This document shows positions 51,767 to 60,558 of a stretch of DNA of 64,000 nt, one piece after another. The notes under the pieces were generated by a model. That model searched no databases. It was not told the origin of the DNA and worked only from the letters and a program-made list of their open reading frames with translations. Position numbers and translations under genes: made by a program. Source of the DNA: Nocardia flavorosea (lineage in GTDB: Bacteria > Actinomycetota > Actinomycetes > Mycobacteriales > Mycobacteriaceae); contig NZ_JADLQL010000003.1 in the NCBI RefSeq assembly GCF_015477805.1, positions 496,001 through 560,000 of the forward strand, given 5' to 3'. The number at the start of each line of letters is the position of its first letter. Within the stretch, counting starts at the first letter, position 1.

Positions 51767-51982
51767 ATGGCCGAAGAAGTGCGGGCGGAAATGGTCTCCA
51801 CGGTGCTCACCGTCGAGGTGGCGGTGGGCGACCAGGTCGCCACGGACCAGACCCTGGTGTTGCTGGAATCGATGAAGATGGAGATCCCGGTGCTCGCCGA
51901 GGCCGGCGGTTCGATCGCCTCCATCGCCGTCGAACCCGGCCAGGTGCTCCAAGCCGGCGACCTGATCGCTGTGATCGACTGA
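51767..51982 (+). CDS. Biotin/lipoyl-attachment domain carrier protein
   Basis: A 71-residue stand-alone biotinyl domain. The attachment motif ESMKMEIPV has Lys37 as the expected biotinylated residue, and the rest is the hammerhead beta fold (VGDQVATDQTLVLLE, PGQVLQAGDLIAVID). It matches Rv3221c, a biotinylated protein of unknown partner. No carboxylase subunit is nearby, so it may serve an acyl-CoA carboxylase elsewhere. Confidence 0.92.
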   Translation: MAEEVRAEMVSTVLTVEVAVGDQVATDQTLVLLESMKMEIPVLAEAGGSIASIAVEPGQVLQAGDLIAVID

Positions 51983-52196
51983 TTTCCGCCGTCGTCGCGG
52001 CATATCGGCCCCGGGTGGTTTCATCGCCGGGTTCGCCACCGGGTGAGGAATCGCGGCACCGGATACTGCCGCCGGGCGCCCGGTGCCGCGGCTATGCGGG
52101 ACTGTGTGCCTCGGTAGCGCTCGGCGACCGCGACCCAGCGCATAAATGCGTACACGAAAGTTTACGGGCACGCAGTGTTTGTGCCAGTCTGTTCGC

Positions 52197-52925
52197 GTGG
52201 CAACAGAACCGGCGGGGTTGCGGGAACGGAAGAAACAGGCGACCCGGGTGGCCCTGCGCGAGGCGGCTCTCCGGCTGGCGCTCGAGCACGGCCCCGAAAA
52301 GGTACGCGTCGAGGATATCGCCGATGCGGCAGGCGTTTCGCCACGCACCTACAACAACTACTTCTCCAGCCGGGAAGAGGCGATTGTCGCCGCAGTCACT
52401 GCCGAACGGGAAAACCGGGTCGCTGCGGCCGTGCGGGCGCAACCGGCGGAGGTCGGTGTTGCCGACGCCGTGGTGGAGGCGATCATCGGCCAGTACACCG
52501 AACCGGGCGAACGCGGGCGAGCCGGCCTGCTGCTGATCACGGCCCGCCCGGCGCTGCGCGCGGCATTTCTCGGCACCACCACCGCAATCGAACAACCGCT
52601 CGCCGAGGCGATAGCCGCTCGTCTCGGCGAAACGGGCGGATCGACGGCCCAGGTGCTGGCGGCAAGCGTGACCGCTGCTGTCCGAGTCGGTCTCGATCGG
52701 TGGTTGCAACCCGCCGCCGGTCCGTCGGCCGGGACCGGATTGGTCATCCCGTCCGGGCCGCTCGCCGAGATCCTCCGCGCTGCACTGGCCCCCTTGGAAC
52801 CCGCCCTGGATGCGGCCGAGCGGTGCCACGTGCGGTGCGGGAGGCATCGAGGGAGTGCATCGGCGGGGGCCGGAACTTCGCCCGCGGCGGGCACGCCAGA
52901 ATTGGCTCATGTCCACACTGAGTGA
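52197..52925 (+). CDS. TetR-family transcriptional regulator
   Basis: A 242-residue regulator. The helix-turn-helix reads VRVEDIADAAGVSPRTYNNYF, which identifies the TetR family; the effector domain is Ala-rich and unassigned. GTG at 52197 gives VATEPAGLRERKK; an ATG at 52146 would add 17 residues. GGCAC and GTGCC flank nine bases just before the start (about 52168-52186), a possible operator. Its 3' end overlaps the following kinase gene by 17 bases. The target is unknown. Confidence 0.88.
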   Translation: MATEPAGLRERKKQATRVALREAALRLALEHGPEKVRVEDIADAAGVSPRTYNNYFSSREEAIVAAVTAERENRVAAAVRAQPAEVGVADAVVEAIIGQYTEPGERGRAGLLLITARPALRAAFLGTTTAIEQPLAEAIAARLGETGGSTAQVLAASVTAAVRVGLDRWLQPAAGPSAGTGLVIPSGPLAEILRAALAPLEPALDAAERCHVRCGRHRGSASAGAGTSPAAGTPELAHVHTE

Positions 52926-54423
52926 TCTGCTGGCCGAACACACCGATCTCCCCGGGGTGGCGGTGGATCATCTGCAGCGGGTGGTCGGCGATTGGCAGTT
53001 GCTGGCCGATCTGTCCTTCGCCGATCTGCTGCTGTGGGTCGGGGCCGGGCCGGTCCAGGAGGGCGCCGATATCGTGTGCGTCGCGCAGTGCCGGCCCACC
53101 ACCGCGCCCACCGTCCACCTGGCGGACCTGGTGGGATCGACTGCCCGGCCGGCGGACCATTCGCAGGTTTTCGACGCACTGATCAGCGGGGAGATCGTGC
53201 GCACGGACGCCGAGGGGGAGGCAACGGGGGTGTATCACCCGTACCCGGTGCAGGCGATCCGGGAGGCGATACCGGTGCGTTGCGGTGACGATGTGATCGC
53301 GGTGCTGAGCCGCGATACCGACCGGCAGCGTTCCCGGGTGCGCAGCAGCCTGGAGATCGCCTATGTCGCGTGCGCCGATGATCTGTGCCAGATGATGGCC
53401 GACGGCACCTTCCCGACCACCGAGGACCGGGCCGCCACCCATTCCAGTCCGCGGGCCGGGGACGGGTTCATCCGGCTCGATACCGAGGGCATCGTCACCT
53501 ACGCCAGCCCGAACGCCCTGTCGGCATATCACCGGATGGGTTTGCAGGCCGATCTGGCGGGGCAGGATCTGGCCGCTACCACGCGATCGCTGATCACCGA
53601 CCCGTTCGACGCGCAAGAGGTGGTCGGCGATATCCAGGCCGCGCTCGCCGGGCGCACCGGGCGGCGGATGGAAGTGGAGGCGCGCGGGGCGACCGTGCTG
53701 TTGCGGACGCTGGTGCTGCGCCCGCACGGTGAACTGGCCGGGGCCGCGGTGCTGGTTCGTGATGTCACCGAGGTCAAGCGCCGGGACCGCGCACTGCTGA
53801 GCAAGGACGCCACCATCCGGGAAATCCATCACCGGGTGAAGAACAACCTGCAGACCGTGGCGGCGCTGCTGCGGTTGCAGGCGCGCCGCACCGAGAACGA
53901 GGAAGCGCGGGGGGCGCTCACGGAATCGGTGCGGCGGGTCACCTCGATCGCCTCGGTGCACGAGATGCTTTCGATGTCGGTGGACGAGGAGGTCGATCTG
54001 GACGAGGTCGTGGATCGGTTGCTGCCGATCATGGCCGATGTCGCGACCGTGCACACCGCGCGCATCACCGTACGCCGGGCCGGTTCGCTGGGAGTTTTCT
54101 CGGCCGAACGCGCCACACCACTGGTGATGGTGCTGACCGAACTGGTCCAGAACGCCATCGAGCACGCCTTCGACGGCGGCCAGAACGGAACGGTGACCAT
54201 TCGCGCGGAGCGTTCGGCCCGCTGGCTGGACGTGATCATCGGCGATGACGGACGCGGATTGCCGGCCGGGTTCAGCTTGGAGCAGTCGGACAGTCTGGGA
54301 CTGCAGATCGTGCGCACGCTGGTGACCGCGGAACTGGGCGGATCGATCGGATTACATCCCGGTGCCGATATCGGGACGGATGCGGTACTGCGGGTGCCGC
54401 TGGGGCGGCGGGCGGCACGCTGA
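52909..54423 (+). CDS. pdtaS: Sensor histidine kinase PdtaS-like (HWE/HisKA_2 type)
   Basis: A 504-residue soluble kinase matching Rv3220c (PdtaS), which phosphorylates the ANTAR-type antiterminator PdtaR. Residues 1 to about 150 form a GAF domain and about 185-290 a PAS domain. The HisKA_2 phosphoacceptor motif is EIHHRVKNNLQTVAALLRL with His307. ATP-binding boxes ELVQNAIEHAF and DDGRGLPAGF follow. No membrane segment is present. The response-regulator gene is not in the window. Confidence 0.95.
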   Translation: MSTLSDLLAEHTDLPGVAVDHLQRVVGDWQLLADLSFADLLLWVGAGPVQEGADIVCVAQCRPTTAPTVHLADLVGSTARPADHSQVFDALISGEIVRTDAEGEATGVYHPYPVQAIREAIPVRCGDDVIAVLSRDTDRQRSRVRSSLEIAYVACADDLCQMMADGTFPTTEDRAATHSSPRAGDGFIRLDTEGIVTYASPNALSAYHRMGLQADLAGQDLAATTRSLITDPFDAQEVVGDIQAALAGRTGRRMEVEARGATVLLRTLVLRPHGELAGAAVLVRDVTEVKRRDRALLSKDATIREIHHRVKNNLQTVAALLRLQARRTENEEARGALTESVRRVTSIASVHEMLSMSVDEEVDLDEVVDRLLPIMADVATVHTARITVRRAGSLGVFSAERATPLVMVLTELVQNAIEHAFDGGQNGTVTIRAERSARWLDVIIGDDGRGLPAGFSLEQSDSLGLQIVRTLVTAELGGSIGLHPGADIGTDAVLRVPLGRRAAR

Positions 54424-54558
54424 AACCCGACGGAAACTCGCCGGTTTCAATTATGCATACCGTGGAAGAGCTGTGGTCGGAAACACCGATTGTTTTTCGC
54501 GGGCGATTGTCCGGCAAATTGCGGATAAGTCTCGTTCGGTCGCCCCGGAAAAACTTCG

Positions 54559-54587
54559 GCCCGGCACCAGATTCACTGGTGCCGGGC
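54559..54587 (-). terminator. Terminator of whiB1
   Basis: GCCCGGCACCAG pairs with its exact reverse complement (54576-54587) around a five-base loop. On the minus strand it is followed by CGAAGTTTTT, a good T run. It lies 60 bases beyond the whiB1 stop. Confidence 0.8.
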
Positions 54588-54647
54588 AATCCACGACTCC
54601 CCGGACCCGGGCTGGAAAAGGTCCGGTAGTCGCTTCCCCGCGTTAAC

Positions 54648-54902
54648 TCAGACAGCCGTACGAGTGCGGGTACGCGCATTGCGACGCTTGAGCGCGCGCC
54701 GCTCGTCTTCGCTCATACCGCCCCATACACCGGCGTCCTGTCCGGAACCCAGGGCCCAGGACAGGCATTCGGCGGTAACGGGGCAGCGGGCGCAGACCAG
54801 CTTGGCATCGGCAATCTGCGCGAGCGCAGGACCACTGTTGCCCACCGGGAAAAACAGTTCGGGGTCCTCATCGCGACAGATGGCCTTATGGCGCCAGTCC
54901 AT
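54648..54902 (-). CDS. whiB1: WhiB-family transcriptional regulator WhiB1
   Basis: An 84-residue iron-sulfur regulator that is essential and NO-sensitive in M. tuberculosis; the length is identical. It begins MDWRHKAICRDEDPELFF and has the four-cysteine pattern (AIC, VCARC, AEC). The GVWGGMSEDERRALKRR turn and basic tail follow. GAAGGA precedes the ATG. A Crp-type site lies 90 bases upstream, matching known Crp control of whiB1. Confidence 0.96.
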   Translation of the reverse strand: MDWRHKAICRDEDPELFFPVGNSGPALAQIADAKLVCARCPVTAECLSWALGSGQDAGVWGGMSEDERRALKRRNARTRTRTAV

Positions 54903-54991
54903 TCCTTCTGCTCCTTTGTAGGGCGCCACAGGGCGCCGATCGGTTGCTGGATCGTTCACTTGTGCGAACTGAATGTTTCCGCACGGTTGCT

Positions 54992-55007
54992 TGTGAATGC
55001 TTTCACG
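54992..55007. promoter_or_regulatory. Crp (Rv3676-type) binding site upstream of whiB1
   Basis: TGTGAATGCTTTCACG fits the consensus TGTGA-N6-TCACA with a single mismatch. It lies 90 bases upstream of the whiB1 start. Crp sites control whiB1 in M. tuberculosis. Confidence 0.65.
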
Positions 55008-55153
55008 AACACCGTAGATGTCAATAGGTATCCGACGCACCGTGGGGAAGCTCACGCACTGAAGGCCCCACTAGGAGACCTGCCGCAGTCCTTTTTACTC
55101 GCCTACGCCGGTTTCCGCAGCACAAACGGGATCTATTTCCCGGATGTGACACT

Positions 55154-56101
55154 TCATACCGGTCGCGGAGCGACCACGTCGAGGACGTCCGGCGCAGCGG
55201 TGAAATCCACCACGTCGCGCCTGCCGATGAAGTCGCCGTCGATTTGCAGGCCGATCGGCTCGGCACTCGATATGCGCACCGACGGGACGTCGTCGTCACG
55301 AAAAAGCTTCCGCGACTTCGGCTCGGAGTGTGGCGACAACAGTTGCGTCGCCAGCCGCAGTGTAGGCAGTAATGCCATGGTTCGCACGGCGAACACACCG
55401 AGACCCGATTCGAACCGGGTACCGGGATTGGTACATACCGGTGTCGCATTCAGATAGGTCCACGGACTGGTGTTGGTGACGAATGCGTAATGCACCCCCG
55501 AAACGGGCTCGTGGCCCGGAACATGCACGGTGACTTCCGGTTGCGCCTGTTTTGCGCGGAAGAACTGCGCCACAGTAGTGCGCACGTAGCGGGCCGGTGT
55601 GGCCGCGCGTCCTTTGGCCCGTGCCGAATCGATGGCGGCGCACACCTCCGCGTCGAGACCGACCCCGGCGCTGAAACAGAACCACCGGTCATCGGTGATA
55701 CCGAGACCGATTCGGCGATCCCCGTCACCGGCCTTGAGAAGGTCGATCAATTGATTGGTCGCCGCCACCGGATCGGGCTTGATACCGAGTGCGCGGGCGA
55801 ACACATTGGCCGAACCACCGGGGATGATGCCGAGCCGGGGCCGCCACGCCTGCCCGTCGTCGACCTGCGGCAGCGGTACGAAACCGTTGATCGTCTCGTT
55901 GACCGTGCCGTCGCCGCCGTGCACCACGATGAGATCCATCTCGTTGGTCGCCGCCCACTGCGCCAGTTCGGCGGCGTGACCGCGATGCTGGGTATGCGCG
56001 ACCGTCAACTGCGTTCGGCTCTCCAGGGCGTGCGCGAGCAGGTCACGGGTCGCCGCCGTGGTAGAGGTCGCATTGGGGTTGACGATCAACAACGTCCGCA
56101 T
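55154..56101 (-). CDS. Diacylglycerol kinase-family lipid kinase
   Basis: A 315-residue lipid kinase of the DagK/YegS type. The ATP-binding motifs are LIVNPNATST and VVHGGDGTVNETING; LGIIPGGSANVFARAL follows. Substrates in this family include diacylglycerol, sphingosine and undecaprenol-type lipids, and the sequence does not decide between them. ATG at 56101 gives MRTLLIVNPNA. It corresponds in position to Rv3218. Confidence 0.92.
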   Translation of the reverse strand: MRTLLIVNPNATSTTAATRDLLAHALESRTQLTVAHTQHRGHAAELAQWAATNEMDLIVVHGGDGTVNETINGFVPLPQVDDGQAWRPRLGIIPGGSANVFARALGIKPDPVAATNQLIDLLKAGDGDRRIGLGITDDRWFCFSAGVGLDAEVCAAIDSARAKGRAATPARYVRTTVAQFFRAKQAQPEVTVHVPGHEPVSGVHYAFVTNTSPWTYLNATPVCTNPGTRFESGLGVFAVRTMALLPTLRLATQLLSPHSEPKSRKLFRDDDVPSVRISSAEPIGLQIDGDFIGRRDVVDFTAAPDVLDVVAPRPV

Positions 56102-56207
56102 GGGGGTAATTCTGTCCCGCCCGCGGCAGATGGGGAGTACGCAGGGGCGGGGGAGCGGCCGAACATGCGCCCGCGGGCATCGGGAAAACACAACTTAAGC
56201 TGGCTGG

Positions 56208-56624
56208 GTGGTCGAGCGAAAAGACGTTGGTGTGCCCGGGACCGTGCGTGGCGCCGGTGGGCTGGTGGCGCTGGAAGGCGCCGTGGCGGTGACCGTGGCG
56301 GTGGTGCTCGTGGTGCGGGCGCTGCTGGGGCACGAAGAGGACGCGATCAGCGGTTACGGCACGGCCATGTGGTTCGGGATCCTCGGCGGCGCGGTGCTCG
56401 CATCGGGTATCGGCCTGCTGCTCGGGCAGCGCTGGGGGCGGGCGATCGCGGTGATAACCCAGCTGTTGCTGCTACCGGTGGTGTGGTCGTTGCTGTTCGG
56501 ATCGGGACAACCGCTGTACGGGACCGTGCTCGGGGTGGTGGCGCTGGGCGCGCTGGGCCTGCTCTTCGCTCCGCCCACCTCGCGCTGGGCCGCCCAGGAG
56601 TACGGGAGCACGGGCGAGGAATGA
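56208..56624 (+). CDS. Small integral membrane protein (Rv3217c-like)
   Basis: A 138-residue protein with four hydrophobic helices (around residues 15-40, 52-75, 78-100 and 103-122). It lies divergent from the lipid kinase gene, and its place matches Rv3217c. GTG start; no motif suggests an activity. Confidence 0.8.
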   Translation: MVERKDVGVPGTVRGAGGLVALEGAVAVTVAVVLVVRALLGHEEDAISGYGTAMWFGILGGAVLASGIGLLLGQRWGRAIAVITQLLLLPVVWSLLFGSGQPLYGTVLGVVALGALGLLFAPPTSRWAAQEYGSTGEE

Positions 56625-56657
56625 GCGTGGCGGCCCGGATATCGCCGGGTGCCGCCG

Positions 56658-57164
56658 CTACCGGTGCGAACCGGCGGTCGCGGCCAGCGCGGCCAGGGCG
56701 GGGCCGGTGAGCCGGTAGCCCACCCAGTCGTCCTGGACCTGCGCGCCCAGGGATTCGTAGAAGCCGATCGATGGTGTATTCCAGGTCAGTACCGACCAGC
56801 TGACCCGGGTGTAGCCGTGGATCTGCGCCTCGTGCGCGAGAGCGGCCAGCAGGGCCCGGCCGAGCCCGGTACCGCGCGCCTCCGGCGTTACGTAGAGGTC
56901 TTCGAGGTAGATCCCGTGGACACCGTCCCAGGTCGAGAAGTTCAGGAACCAGATGGCGCAGCCCGCGACGGTGCCGTCCACGAGTGCCACATGGGCGAAG
57001 ACCGCGGGGGCTGGGCCGAACAGCGCGGCATGCAACTGCTCGGCGGTGACAGTGCACTCGTGCCGCGCTTTCTCGTACTCGGCCAGGCCGTAGACGAGCT
57101 CGACCAGTGCGGGGACGTCACCGGGTTCGGCGCGGCGGATCACGGGGCCGGCGGTGTGGGGCAC
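56658..57164 (-). CDS. GNAT-family N-acetyltransferase
   Basis: A 168-residue acetyltransferase of the diamine/spermidine acetyltransferase-like group. The acetyl-CoA loop RGTGLGRALLAAL and the IYLEDLYVTPEARG strand before it are clear, as is the C-terminal WNTPSIGFYESLGA. GTG at 57164 follows AAGGAG at seven bases. Rv3216 occupies the same place in M. tuberculosis. The acceptor substrate is unknown. Confidence 0.92.
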   Translation of the reverse strand: MPHTAGPVIRRAEPGDVPALVELVYGLAEYEKARHECTVTAEQLHAALFGPAPAVFAHVALVDGTVAGCAIWFLNFSTWDGVHGIYLEDLYVTPEARGTGLGRALLAALAHEAQIHGYTRVSWSVLTWNTPSIGFYESLGAQVQDDWVGYRLTGPALAALAATAGSHR

Positions 57165-57282
57165 GGGATCTCCTTCGGTTGCGTCACGGGCAGCTGCGGG
57201 GCGAATCGCGACGGGACGGGGGTGTCGGGGCCGGCGTGGGCGGCGTTGCGAAGCATTGTGAACTTCGGCATCCGGCCGGGAT

Positions 57283-57891
57283 TCACGCGATGTCCGGACG
57301 CAGATTATGTGCCCACAGCGTCGGGTCCTCGTGCTCGAAGCCCAGCACACTGACCGCTGCTGTCGCCAGCGCGAACCGGCGGCCTTCCCGGACCGGAAAA
57401 CCGAGCCAGCGAGCGATCAGCGCACGGGAGAAATGCCCGTGTCCCACCAGGATCACATCGCGCTCGCCGAGTGGGACGGTCGCGGCAGCGAGTACACGAT
57501 CGGCTCGCGCACTCACCTCGTCCGCGGATTCTCCGCCCGGTACCGCACCGGTCCAGATCGTCCAGCCGGGATCGTCGGCGCGGATCTGCGGGGTGGTGCG
57601 GCCCTCGTAGTCGCCGTAATCCCATTCGGCGAGGTCCGGTTCGATCCGGGCGCCGGTCAGCCCTGCCAGTTCGGCGGTCCGCCGGGCGCGGGCACGCGGA
57701 CTGACCGCAATCACCGGGTTCCGCAGACCGAGGCCGGCCACCACCGGCCCGGCCGCCGCGGCCTGGCGTTCACCGTCCGCGGTGAGCGGCAGATCGGTGC
57801 GGCCGGTGTGGCGGTGCTGTACCGACCAGCGGGTCTCGCCGTGGCGGAGCAGGACCACACGGGCATTCTCGGAGCCGGGCATAGCCACCAT
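57283..57891 (-). CDS. Histidine phosphatase (phosphoglycerate-mutase-like acid phosphatase)
   Basis: A 202-residue phosphatase. The phosphohistidine motif is VVLLRHGETRWS near the N-terminus; the second catalytic histidine is in VGHGHFSRALIARW, and LAEWDYGDYEG is typical. It resembles Rv3214 (annotated gpm2), which was shown to be an acid phosphatase rather than a mutase. The ATG at 57891 or the one three codons later may be used. Just upstream begins a 5-bp-period repeat array. Confidence 0.93.
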   Translation of the reverse strand: MVAMPGSENARVVLLRHGETRWSVQHRHTGRTDLPLTADGERQAAAAGPVVAGLGLRNPVIAVSPRARARRTAELAGLTGARIEPDLAEWDYGDYEGRTTPQIRADDPGWTIWTGAVPGGESADEVSARADRVLAAATVPLGERDVILVGHGHFSRALIARWLGFPVREGRRFALATAAVSVLGFEHEDPTLWAHNLRPDIA

Positions 57892-58580
57892 GATGCCCGG
57901 CGCGGTATTCGGCGCATCGGGCCCGGCCCACCAATCGCGGGTGCAGGGACCGCAGCCCGCGGCGCGGTGCGGGGCACAAAGGTGGGCGGCCGGGTCTGCA
58001 TCATCACGCTGGGGCAGACGAGGCGCTGCCGACCGGAATCGGCAGTCGGCGCAGTCCGCCGCCCAGTTCGGCCCGGCCCAGTCTGGCCTGGTCCGGCTCG
58101 GCTCGCTCTGGCCGGTCTGGTCTGGCTCGGCCTGGTCCGCCTCGGTCTGGTCTGGCTCGGCCCGGTCTGGCTCGGCTCGCTCTGGCCCGGTCTGGCCTGG
58201 TGTGGCTCGGCCTGGTCCGACCTGGCTCAGTCTGGCTCGGCCAGGTCCGCCTCGGTCTGGCCTGGCTCGGCTCGCTCTGGCCCGGTCTGGTCTGGCTCCG
58301 GCTGGCCCGAGCTGGTGTGGCTCGGCTCGCTCAGGCATGGCTCGACCCAGCCTGGTCCGGCTCGCTCTGGTCCGACTGGCTCGGTTCGGTCTGGTCCGGC
58401 TCGACCAGGTCCGCCGAGCCGGACGGCCGGGTGCGGCGTGCGCGGTGCGGCGAACCGTCGGGATGCCGTCGTACCATGCCGGCCCGGTGAACATTGGTTA
58501 CGAGTCAGCGGTATGGCCAGCGACCCTGCGAATGTGCCGCCCTGTCCCGGTCGACGACGACGCCTGCACAACGATTCCGG
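57892..58580. other. Intergenic stretch containing a pentanucleotide-period repeat
   Basis: Nearly 700 bases lie between the phosphatase and the Ddn-like gene. The centre (about 58074-58425) is a degenerate 5-bp repeat (separate entry). Open frames run through it on both strands, but only because the repeat lacks stops; their products are Arg/Pro/Glu- or Trp/Ser/Gly-rich and match no family. Confidence 0.6.
58074..58425. repeat. Degenerate pentanucleotide tandem array, GGYYY units
   Basis: About 350 bases can be read as roughly 70 consecutive 5-bp units, mostly GGTCT, GGCTC, GGCCT, GGTCC and GGCCC. The phase is kept over long runs with occasional slips. A longer block around CGGCTCGCTCTGGCC recurs about three times, suggesting higher-order duplication. 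Confidence 0.8.
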
Positions 58581-59087
58581 TCAGCGCGAGCCGGCCAAGG
58601 TCAGGATCACCAAGGGGATAGGGCGCTCGGTGGTGGCCTGGAAATCGGCGAGCACCGGATTGTTCGCCAGGACCCAGGCGGCGAACTCGTCGTAGGCGGC
58701 GCCGGTGAGGACCCGTGCCGTGGCGTGGTGCACATGATCGCCCAGTTCCACGATCACCGCCGGATCCGCCCGCACATTGTGATACCAGGACGGATATCCG
58801 TCGTCGACGAGTGAACTGATGTAGAGGGTTTCGCCGCGATACTGCGCGGCGAGCGGAACCACATGCCGTTTACCGGTTTTCGCTCCCGTTGTGGTGAGCA
58901 GCAGCAGCGTCGCATCGGCATAGGCGCCGCCGACGCGCCCCCCGTTCGCCCGGAATTCGCGGATCACGTCGGTGTTCCAGATCGCCGGATCGTCCTCGGT
59001 GTACTGGTTCCACGGCGCGTCGGGATCGTGATAGCGGGCGGTCTCGGCCGCGGCGGCCGAATCGGTGGGCCGGGTTGCTTCTGTCAT
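58581..59087 (-). CDS. Deazaflavin (F420)-dependent nitroreductase family protein (Ddn-like)
   Basis: A 168-residue split-barrel protein of the Ddn/FDOR-A type that would use reduced F420 to reduce a substrate. Family features are LLLLTTTGAKTGKRHVVPLA, an LYISSLVDDGYPSWYHNVRA segment and VELGDHVHHATARVL. ATG at 59087 gives MTEATRPTDSA. The physiological substrate is unknown, possibly a quinone. The F420 genes fbiA and fbiB in the same window would supply the cofactor. Confidence 0.92.
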   Translation of the reverse strand: MTEATRPTDSAAAAETARYHDPDAPWNQYTEDDPAIWNTDVIREFRANGGRVGGAYADATLLLLTTTGAKTGKRHVVPLAAQYRGETLYISSLVDDGYPSWYHNVRADPAVIVELGDHVHHATARVLTGAAYDEFAAWVLANNPVLADFQATTERPIPLVILTLAGSR

Positions 59088-59124
59088 ACCTGCCAGTGTG
59101 CCCGCCGGTACCGACAAATACGTT

Positions 59125-60426
59125 TCACCGCAGTGGTTTTGCCGGTCGGTCCGCCTCGGCGTCACCGGATTCGGGGGCATCGGGATCGGGGGAATCGGGA
59201 TCGGCCAGTGCCACGAGGAGACCGTCACGATGTTCCAGAACCGTATTGCCGAGTACGCCGAGCGATATCGGGCCGCCGTGATAATCCGCCCGGTCCACCG
59301 GGATCCGGGCGACCTCGGTGCCGTCGGCGGGATCGAGCGCCGCGATCGCGCCGGGTACCGGAATCAGCAGCCGGTCGGCCATGAGGACGGGAGCGCCCAG
59401 CGCGTCGGCCGCGGTCCACATCGGCTCGAAAGTACCGGCCTGCAAAGCGATCACGCTGTTACCGGTGAATACGAGGAATGCGGAGCCGGTCCGCGTCGTG
59501 GTCGCGGTTTCGTCGAGCGGTGCCGAGAGCTCCTGCACCACCAGCGGATTGCCTTTGGCGTCGAAGATCGTCAATCGGGGTGCCGCCGCCTCGGGACCGC
59601 TGGTACCGGGCTGATAGACCGCGATCCGGTTGTCCGAGACTGCGATAACGCGCGCCTCGGGCGCATCCGCGCCGGGACCTTCCAGGATGCGGGAACCGTA
59701 TTCCTCCGGCACGTTGTCGTCCTTGGGCGCGGGAGCCAGCACGGTGAGCCGGGCGGCCGGATCACCCGGGCAGCGTTCCAGCACCACCAGCCGCGATGAA
59801 CTCGAGGCCGCCGATTGCAGCTCACAGTCGTGCCGCGGCTGGGTCTTCCAGTTCTCCTTGGCGTCCACATAGCCGTATTCGAGGGTGCGGACGAGGTCGG
59901 AACGCCACACCTCGAGCCGCCGCGGACCCTGCGCCACCACGTACGTGCCGTCGACCGAAAGCCGGAGCCGGTCGTCCATATAGCTGCTGCGGGAGGTGCG
60001 GCGCCGGCCGTCGGCGCCGGCGAGCATGCTCGTCTCACTGCAGCCGCGTTCACTGCGGTAGACCGCGATCACCATGCCGAACTGCGCTTCGACGCCGCAC
60101 AGCGGAAGATCGCGGCTGTACCGCCACACCTGTTCACCGGTCCGCCGGTTGTGGCCGGTGACGGTACCGCCGTCCGCGGTGACGGCCACCCCCTCGGAGG
60201 TGAGCGCGCGGGTGGTGGCGGTATCGGGTGCACGCCACAGTTCACGTAGTTCATCCGGAAGTTCCCGGGCCGCCGCGGGCGTACGGACGGGCTGGCCGGC
60301 GACCACCGATTCGGTTCCGGCGACATCGCTGCTCGCCCACGCCACGACCACCCCGATCGCGACGACGACGGCGATCGCGGCAGCGGTGATGACATCGGCG
60401 CGCGTTCGCCGCTCGGGTGCGAGCAC
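59125..60426 (-). CDS. Membrane-anchored beta-propeller protein (Rv3212-like)
   Basis: A 433-residue protein with one N-terminal membrane helix (about residues 13-31) and a large extracytoplasmic domain. The domain has PQQ/WD-like repeats, for example TVTGHNRRTGEQVWRYSRDL and VIALQAGTFEPMW. Four cysteines in the first half (LCG, RGC, HDC, RCP) may form disulfides. The C-terminus is Asp/Pro/Glu-rich. It matches Rv3212, whose role I do not know for certain. GTG start at 60426. Confidence 0.82.
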   Translation of the reverse strand: MLAPERRTRADVITAAAIAVVVAIGVVVAWASSDVAGTESVVAGQPVRTPAAARELPDELRELWRAPDTATTRALTSEGVAVTADGGTVTGHNRRTGEQVWRYSRDLPLCGVEAQFGMVIAVYRSERGCSETSMLAGADGRRRTSRSSYMDDRLRLSVDGTYVVAQGPRRLEVWRSDLVRTLEYGYVDAKENWKTQPRHDCELQSAASSSSRLVVLERCPGDPAARLTVLAPAPKDDNVPEEYGSRILEGPGADAPEARVIAVSDNRIAVYQPGTSGPEAAAPRLTIFDAKGNPLVVQELSAPLDETATTTRTGSAFLVFTGNSVIALQAGTFEPMWTAADALGAPVLMADRLLIPVPGAIAALDPADGTEVARIPVDRADYHGGPISLGVLGNTVLEHRDGLLVALADPDSPDPDAPESGDAEADRPAKPLR

Positions 60427-60505
60427 GTACGCGAGCCTATCGGATACGGCCCGGACGTCCGGACGGTGCTCGCGCCCCCGCGGGACCGGCGCCGCGCACG
60501 AAACG

Positions 60506-60541
60506 GCCCGGGCCGGCGGTTCGGTAACCGCCGGCCCGGGC
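60506..60541 (-). terminator. Terminator of the DEAD-box helicase gene
   Basis: A 14-bp perfect stem (CCCGGGCCGGCGGT at 60507-60520 and its complement at 60527-60540) with a six-base loop, extended by one more pair. It lies 18 bases after the helicase stop on the minus strand. A short TTT follows. Confidence 0.7.
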
Positions 60542-60558
60542 TCGGGTCCTGCCGGGTA

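Noticed and set aside
58074..58425. CRISPR array
   Set aside because: The units are five bases and contiguous, with no spacers or conserved direct repeat of the right size.
57307..58695. Long frames of both strands through the 58-kb repeat, which could be read as a Trp/Leu/Gly-rich membrane protein or an Arg/Pro/Glu-rich extension of the phosphatase
   Set aside because: They exist because the 5-bp repeat lacks stop codons. The phosphatase has a good start at 57891, and no start or family match supports the others.
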